Part shown: positions 6,319 through 11,035 of the stretch, piece after piece
Position numbering within the stretch: position 1 is the first letter of the stretch
Layout: each line of letters starts with the position of its first letter
Assembly (NCBI GenBank): GCA_934645275.1
Contig: CAKUDW010000043.1
Location: forward strand, 1 to 11,035
Direction of reading: 5' to 3'
DNA length: 11,035 nt
From: an uncultured Clostridia bacterium
Lineage (GTDB): Bacteria; Bacillota_A; Clostridia; Christensenellales; Aristaeellaceae
Position numbers and translations under genes: made by a program
Notes under the pieces: generated by a model
The model's input: the letters and a program-made list of their open reading frames with translations, nothing else
Database searches by the model: none
What the model was told of the DNA's origin: nothing

Positions 6319-7845
6319 ATGCTGGCAAGCATACCGAGCTTTGGCCTGATTGGCATCGACGGCTTCACCGTGACCGCGGAAATAAATCTGGCGAACGGCA
6401 TGCCCATGTTTGAAATTGTGGGCCTGCCGGACGCTTCGGTAAAAGAATCCCGCGAACGCGTGCGCGCCGCACTGAAAAACAGCGGCTTTGCCTTTCCGAA
6501 CGGCCGCATCACCGTGAATCTTGCTCCGGCAGATCTCAAAAAGGAGGGCCCTGCTTATGACCTTCCCATCGCGCTTGGCCTGTTGGCCTGCGCGGGCGTG
6601 CTTGCACCGGAACAGCTTTCCGGTACCGGCGCCATCGGCGAGCTTTCGCTGGACGGCAGCGTGCGCGGCGCTCTGCCAATGGTCATTCATGCCCGCACGC
6701 AGGGGATGCGGCGGGTGATGCTGCCCGCGGCAAACCTGCCTGAAGTGCGCTGTATTGAAGGCATCGAGCTGCTGCCCGTGGAAAGCCTCGCACAGGCTGA
6801 GCGGCACTTTTCCGGCGCGGATGTAATCGCTCCGGCCAAAACCGTCGCCTATCGCGACCTGCTATCTACGCGCGAGAGCAGCGTGGATTTCGCCCATGTC
6901 AAGGGCCAGAAGAGCGCCAAGCGCGCGTTGGAAATTGCCGCTGCAGGCGGACACAATGTTCTGTTGATCGGTCCTCCGGGCTCGGGCAAGACGCTGATGG
7001 CGCGCTGCATTCCCACCATTTTGCCGGATATGACCTTTGAGGAAGCGCTCGAAAGCACGCGCATTCATTCCGTAGCCGGTTCCGTGCCGCCCAGTGGGCT
7101 GCTAACCGAACGTCCTTTCCGTTCGCCCCATCACACGGCCTCTCACGCCTCTCTGGTGGGCGGCGGCGCGAACGCGCTGCCTGGCGAAATTTCCAAGGCG
7201 CATAACGGCGTGCTGTTTCTGGACGAGCTGCCCGAATACCGCCGCGACGTACTGGAAGCGTTGCGTCAGCCGCTGGAAGATGGCTTCGTAAGTATTGCGC
7301 GCGTGAACGCGCAGGCCACCTATCCTTCCCGCTTCGTGCTGGTATGTTCGATGAACCCCTGCCCCTGCGGCAACCTGGGCAGCCGCGTTCGACCCTGCCG
7401 CTGTTCGCCCAACGAGATTCGGCGTTATCTGAGCCGCATTTCCGGGCCGTTGCTGGACCGCATCGACATGCACATCGAAGTTGAATCCATTCCTGCAGAA
7501 CGCCTCGGCGACATGGCCGAAGAGGAGGCCTCCGCAGATATCCGACGCCGCGTACAACAGGCGCGCGAAATACAGCGCGACCGCTATGCGCAGGACCCGG
7601 CGCACATCCACGAAAACGCCCAACTGAGCGCGCGCAACCTGAATGTCTTCTGCCCAATGACAGCGCAGGCACGAAGCATGCTGCTGCTTGCCTGCGAACA
7701 GCTTCGGCTCTCCAACCGCGCCTACACGCGCATTTTAAAGGTAGCCCGCACCATTGCCGACCTTGAAGGCGCAAACGTCATCAGCGAGGCTCACATCTCC
7801 GAGGCCGTGCAATATCGCACGCTGGATCGAAAATACTGGGGGTAA
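6319..7845 (+). CDS. comM: ComM/YifB family Mg-chelatase-like AAA+ ATPase
   Basis: A 508-residue cytoplasmic ATPase of the usual length. In competent Gram-negative bacteria ComM is a hexameric helicase that promotes branch migration when incoming DNA recombines; many non-competent bacteria keep it with unknown role. The N-terminal Lon-protease-like (ChlI) domain spans about 1-120 (MFEIVGLPDASVKESRERV). The AAA+ module has Walker A GPPGSGKT (218-225), Walker B VLFLDE (298-303), a cysteine cluster CPCG (348-351) plus CRC (360-362) as in YifB proteins, and SGPLLDRIDM (375-384), which carries the conserved arginine region. The Mg-chelatase C-terminal domain follows (about 400-505, SNRAYTRILKVARTIADL). 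AAAAGGAGGG at 6303-6312 just upstream supports the start. dprA begins two bases after the stop, so co-translation and a joint role in DNA uptake or recombination are likely. Confidence 0.95.
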   Translation: MLASIPSFGLIGIDGFTVTAEINLANGMPMFEIVGLPDASVKESRERVRAALKNSGFAFPNGRITVNLAPADLKKEGPAYDLPIALGLLACAGVLAPEQLSGTGAIGELSLDGSVRGALPMVIHARTQGMRRVMLPAANLPEVRCIEGIELLPVESLAQAERHFSGADVIAPAKTVAYRDLLSTRESSVDFAHVKGQKSAKRALEIAAAGGHNVLLIGPPGSGKTLMARCIPTILPDMTFEEALESTRIHSVAGSVPPSGLLTERPFRSPHHTASHASLVGGGANALPGEISKAHNGVLFLDELPEYRRDVLEALRQPLEDGFVSIARVNAQATYPSRFVLVCSMNPCPCGNLGSRVRPCRCSPNEIRRYLSRISGPLLDRIDMHIEVESIPAERLGDMAEEEASADIRRRVQQAREIQRDRYAQDPAHIHENAQLSARNLNVFCPMTAQARSMLLLACEQLRLSNRAYTRILKVARTIADLEGANVISEAHISEAVQYRTLDRKYWG

Positions 7846-7847
7846 AC

Positions 7848-8945
7848 ATGGATCACGACGCGATGGAACAATACTGGATATGGCTCTCGAGCGTAGACGG
7901 CATCGGCCCGCGGCGCTTCTACCAGCTCATCAGCATCTACGAGGACGCCCGCGCCGTATGGGACAACGTGGGTGATGACGGAATGCGTTTTCTGGGCAGC
8001 GCGGCGCTGCGCTCGCTGAAAGCTGCGCGCTGCGAAAAGTACTTTTATGATCTGTTCGCCCGCATTGAAAAGGGCGGCATGCATGTGCTGACGCGTCTAA
8101 ACGACGCTTATCCGCCACGGCTGTCCGCAATATTTGATCCCCCGCCTACGTTATACACGCTGGGCGACTGTCCGCTGGACAGCGAGCGGAGCTTCGCCAT
8201 CGTCGGTTCGCGCCGCTGCACCCGCGACGGTCAGCGGGCCGCGCGCGAAATCGCCGAAACGCTCGCGCGCGAGGGCACGGTCGTCGTCAGCGGCATGGCT
8301 TACGGTGTGGATACCGCCGCCCACGAAGGCGCGCTGATCGGCATGGGCAAAACCGTGGCCGTACTGGGCTGCGGCGCAGATGTGATATATCCACAGGAAA
8401 ATGAGACGCTGTATCGGCGCATACTGGAAAACGGCGGCGCGGTCATTTCAGAATACACGCCTGGCACCCGCCCGTCGCCCGGCAATTTTCCGCCCCGCAA
8501 CCGCATCATCAGCGGACTGAGTGAGGGCGTGCTGCTCGTAGAAGGCGCGGAAAAATCCGGCGCGATGATCACAGTAAACGACGCGCTCGACCACGATCGC
8601 GACGTGTTTGCCGTGCCAGGCAGCATCTATTCGCCGCTAAGCGCCGCGCCGAACCGCCTGATTGTGGAGGGCGCGATTCCCGTGCTTTCGGGATGGGATA
8701 TTCTGGAGCATTATCGCTGGGCCAGCCGCCCAGACGCACGCGAGAGCGCGCCGCGCCCTAAAATCGTATTGGAGCAGGACGACGATATGATCGTTCAGCC
8801 GCTTCTGGAACAGGAATTATCCTTTGATGAACTGGTAAATATCACCCATTTGCCCATTGCAAAACTAAATTCCCACTTGACAATGTTGGAACTTCGGGGA
8901 ATAATAGTAAAAGTGCCGGGCGGCCTGTACCGCGCGTATTTGTGA
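7848..8945 (+). CDS. dprA: DNA-processing protein DprA (Smf)
   Basis: A 365-residue protein matching full-length DprA. DprA binds single-stranded DNA that enters during transformation and loads RecA onto it; the family is also widespread outside competent species. An N-terminal helix-hairpin-helix/SAM-like region is seen (LSSVDGIGPRRFYQL, 13-27). The Rossmann-like core carries AIVGSRRCT (117-125), VSGMAYGVDTAAH (147-159), the FPPRNRIISGLS signature (214-225), and KSGAMITVNDALDHDRDVFAVPG (236-258). The C-terminal winged helix (about 315-365, LSFDELVNIT to VPGGLYRAYL) is the DprA_WH domain. The start two bases after comM has only a weak G-rich ribosome binding site (CTGGGGG, 7836-7842), consistent with translation coupled to comM. 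An in-frame ATG at 7863 is possible but has no ribosome binding site of its own. Confidence 0.96.
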   Translation: MDHDAMEQYWIWLSSVDGIGPRRFYQLISIYEDARAVWDNVGDDGMRFLGSAALRSLKAARCEKYFYDLFARIEKGGMHVLTRLNDAYPPRLSAIFDPPPTLYTLGDCPLDSERSFAIVGSRRCTRDGQRAAREIAETLAREGTVVVSGMAYGVDTAAHEGALIGMGKTVAVLGCGADVIYPQENETLYRRILENGGAVISEYTPGTRPSPGNFPPRNRIISGLSEGVLLVEGAEKSGAMITVNDALDHDRDVFAVPGSIYSPLSAAPNRLIVEGAIPVLSGWDILEHYRWASRPDARESAPRPKIVLEQDDDMIVQPLLEQELSFDELVNITHLPIAKLNSHLTMLELRGIIVKVPGGLYRAYL

Positions 8946-9010
8946 TACCCTAAAAACAGGCGTCCACAGGCACGGGCCGCGCATGCGGCAAACCACAACG
9001 GAGGAAACAC

Positions 9011-11035
9011 ATGGCAAACAAGCTCGTAATCGTAGAATCCCCTGCAAAAGCGAAAACCATCGGCAAATTTCTGGGCCGCGGGTACAAGGTGGAGGCCTCT
9101 CAGGGCCACGTTCGCGATATGCCCAAATCTCAGATTGGCGTCGATATTGAAAACGGCTTCGAGCCGAAATATATCACCATTCGCGGCCGCGGCGATATTC
9201 TCAACCGAATTCGCAAAGAAGCGCGCAGCGCCAGCAAGATTTACCTCGCGACAGACCCGGACCGCGAGGGCGAAGCCATTTCCTGGCATCTGGCAAACGT
9301 ACTTGGCATCGATGAGGATGCCCCCTGCCGCATCGAATTTCATGAGGTCACCTCCAAGGCCGTAAAAGCGGCCGTCAAAAATCCGCGGCAAATCAACATG
9401 AATCTGGTCAACGCGCAGCAGGCGCGCCGTGTGCTGGATCGCCTGATCGGCTATAAAATCAGCCCGCTGCTCTGGCGCAAGATCAAGAAGGGGCTGAGCG
9501 CCGGCCGCGTGCAGTCCGTCGCTACGAAGATGATCTGCGACCGTGAGCAGGAAATCGACGTGTTCATTCCGGAAGAGTTCTGGACCGTGAGCGCTGATTT
9601 CAAAATCGGCAAGGCGCGCGTGAACGCTAAATTCACCGGTTTTGGCAAGGACAAGGCCGAGCTGCACAGCCGCGAGGAAGCCGATGCGGTCGAGCAAAAG
9701 TGCGCAGGCGCGCAATTCAGCGTGGTCGCCATTAAAAAGAGCGAACGCCGCAAATATCCCGCCGCGCCGTTCACCACATCCAATCTTCAGCAGGAGGCCT
9801 CGCGCAAGCTGGGCTTTACCACCCAGAAAACCATGCAGATTGCCCAGCAGCTCTATGAGGGCGTCGAGATTGAGGGCGAAGGTTCGCAGGGTCTTGTGAC
9901 CTATATCCGAACCGACTCCACGCGCATTGCGGACGAGGCGTTGGAAAGCGTGCGCGCGTTGATTCTGGAAAGTTATGCGCCGGAATATCTGCCTGAAAAA
10001 CCCAACGTATATAAGACGCGTTCCTCCGCACAGGACGCGCACGAAGCCATCCGCCCCACCGACATCGCCCGCAGGCCTGAAAAGATCAAGGCCTCGCTTT
10101 CACGCGACCAGTTCAAACTCTACAAGCTGATTTACGAGCGCTTTGTGTCCAGCCAAATGACGCCTGCGGTATACGATACGCTCTCCGTGGATATCGACGC
10201 AGATACCGGCGTGCGCTTCCATTTCAATGCCCAGAAGCTGCGCTTCGCGGGCTTCACCGCCGTGTACGAGGAAGGCCAGGACGACGGCGCCGAAGAGTCG
10301 AGCGTGAACAGCCTGCCAGACCTGGAGGAGGGCATGCACGCCGAGGCGGGCGAGATTCATGCCGACCAGCGCTTCACCCAGCCGCCGCCGCGCTACACGG
10401 AGGCCAGTTTGGTGCGCGCACTGGAAGAAAAAGGTATCGGCCGTCCTTCAACCTACGCCCCCACCATTTCCACGATCATCACCCGTGGTTACGTCGCGCG
10501 TGAAAATAAGCGCCTGATTCCCACGGAACTCGGTAAGATCGTGAACGAAATGATGTGTAAAAACTTTCCGGAAATCGTAGATATCGCTTTCACTGCGGGC
10601 ATGGAATCCGAATTGGACGAGGTGGAAGCCGGCCACGCCGAATGGCACAAGATTATCTCCGATTTTTACGGTCCATTTGAAAAAACACTGGAAGAGGCTG
10701 ACCGCAATATCGAAAAGGTTGCCATTGAGGATCAGGTTTCGGATGTGCCCTGCGAAAAATGCGGCGCGATGATGGTCTATAAGATGAGCCGCTTCGGGCG
10801 TTTTCTGGCCTGTCCGAACTTCCCCGAATGCCGCTTCACGATGGCGTTGCCGAAAAACATCGGCGTGCCCTGCCCCAAGTGCGGCGGCGAACTGTTGGAA
10901 CGCATTAGCCGCAAGGGCCGCAAATTCTACGGCTGCGAGCACTACCCGGACTGTGATTTTGTATCTTGGGAGCGGCCGGTAAAGGAGAAATGCCCCGTAT
11001 GCGGCGGGCGCATGGTGCTCAAGGCGGGGCCGAAG
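9011..11035 (+). CDS. topA: DNA topoisomerase I, type IA (3' end outside window)
   Basis: 675 codons are present with no stop; the gene runs off the right edge. TopA relaxes negative supercoils by cutting one strand through a tyrosine-DNA bond. The TOPRIM domain opens with VIVESPAKAKT (Glu9) and has the acidic DPDREGE motif (82-88; Asp82, Asp84, Glu86). The catalytic tyrosine is Tyr298 in TYIRTDSTRI, and the SAQDAHEAIRPT and GIGRPSTYAPTI segments are conserved type IA motifs. C-terminal zinc ribbons follow: Cys581/584/601/607, Cys621/624/642/648, and a third begun by Cys661/664 and cut by the window end. GGAGG at 9000-9004, six bases before the ATG, fixes the start. The 65-base gap after dprA contains no terminator. 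The dprA-topA order is common in Bacillota, where trmFO and xerC-type genes often follow. Confidence 0.97.
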   Translation, partial: MANKLVIVESPAKAKTIGKFLGRGYKVEASQGHVRDMPKSQIGVDIENGFEPKYITIRGRGDILNRIRKEARSASKIYLATDPDREGEAISWHLANVLGIDEDAPCRIEFHEVTSKAVKAAVKNPRQINMNLVNAQQARRVLDRLIGYKISPLLWRKIKKGLSAGRVQSVATKMICDREQEIDVFIPEEFWTVSADFKIGKARVNAKFTGFGKDKAELHSREEADAVEQKCAGAQFSVVAIKKSERRKYPAAPFTTSNLQQEASRKLGFTTQKTMQIAQQLYEGVEIEGEGSQGLVTYIRTDSTRIADEALESVRALILESYAPEYLPEKPNVYKTRSSAQDAHEAIRPTDIARRPEKIKASLSRDQFKLYKLIYERFVSSQMTPAVYDTLSVDIDADTGVRFHFNAQKLRFAGFTAVYEEGQDDGAEESSVNSLPDLEEGMHAEAGEIHADQRFTQPPPRYTEASLVRALEEKGIGRPSTYAPTISTIITRGYVARENKRLIPTELGKIVNEMMCKNFPEIVDIAFTAGMESELDEVEAGHAEWHKIISDFYGPFEKTLEEADRNIEKVAIEDQVSDVPCEKCGAMMVYKMSRFGRFLACPNFPECRFTMALPKNIGVPCPKCGGELLERISRKGRKFYGCEHYPDCDFVSWERPVKEKCPVCGGRMVLKAGPK

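Noticed and set aside
5887..6807. 306-codon minus-strand open frame across the glycosyltransferase end and comM start
   Set aside because: It lies opposite conserved PMT and ComM sequence, has no ribosome binding site, and its His/Arg/Gln-rich composition is typical of a shadow frame.
8976..8989. Small palindrome GCCGC-GCAT-GCGGC between dprA and topA
   Set aside because: The stem is only five base pairs with no T tract, so it is not a terminator, and nothing shows it to be an operator; chance is likely in GC-rich DNA.
8795..10042. 415-codon open frame on the minus strand across the end of dprA and the start of topA
   Set aside because: It is antisense to DprA and TopA segments with intact catalytic motifs, shows no recognisable family, and is expected by chance in GC-rich coding DNA.

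Overview
The window reads as the chromosome of a Bacillota bacterium, most likely an uncultured or gut-type clostridial lineage. Three things point there: strong AGGAGG-type ribosome binding sites, tightly packed co-directional genes, and the neighbourhood rnhB-yraN ... comM-dprA-topA, which is a known housekeeping neighbourhood in Bacillota. Base composition is moderately GC-rich (judged by eye). All eight genes lie on the plus strand. I see no RNA genes, mobile elements, CRISPR arrays or long repeats.

Left block (1-2323): the 3' end of rnhB (RNase HII), yraN (UPF0102 nuclease-fold protein), an Lrp/AsnC-type regulator and a class I/II PLP aminotransferase. rnhB/yraN and the regulator/aminotransferase each overlap by a few bases. 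A long hairpin with a T-rich tail at 2274-2323 closes this unit. The regulator-aminotransferase pair resembles the AlaR-AlaT (YugG-YugH) pair of Bacillus, so alanine/pyruvate transamination is the best guess.

Middle (2324-6279): one very large gene, 1290 codons from the start I prefer at 2407. It encodes a secreted carbohydrate-binding-like domain, a first multi-membrane-span GT-C glycosyltransferase module, and a second GT-C module of the PMT (protein O-mannosyltransferase, GT39) type. A discoidin-like (F5/8 type C) domain sits in the first outside loop of the second module. This two-enzyme, two-binding-domain fusion is the most unusual object in the window. It probably glycosylates proteins or envelope lipids outside the membrane from polyprenyl-phosphate sugars; donor and acceptor are not shown by the sequence.

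Right block (6319-11035): comM (YifB-family AAA+ ATPase), dprA (ssDNA-binding RecA loader) and the 5' three-quarters or more of topA (topoisomerase I), which runs off the window. With gaps of 39, 2 and 65 bases and no visible terminator, they could be co-transcribed with the glycosyltransferase. These genes process incoming or single-stranded DNA and DNA supercoiling.

Aside from the fusion glycosyltransferase and its position inside a housekeeping neighbourhood, the region looks ordinary. I did not find convincing evidence for a wholly new system.
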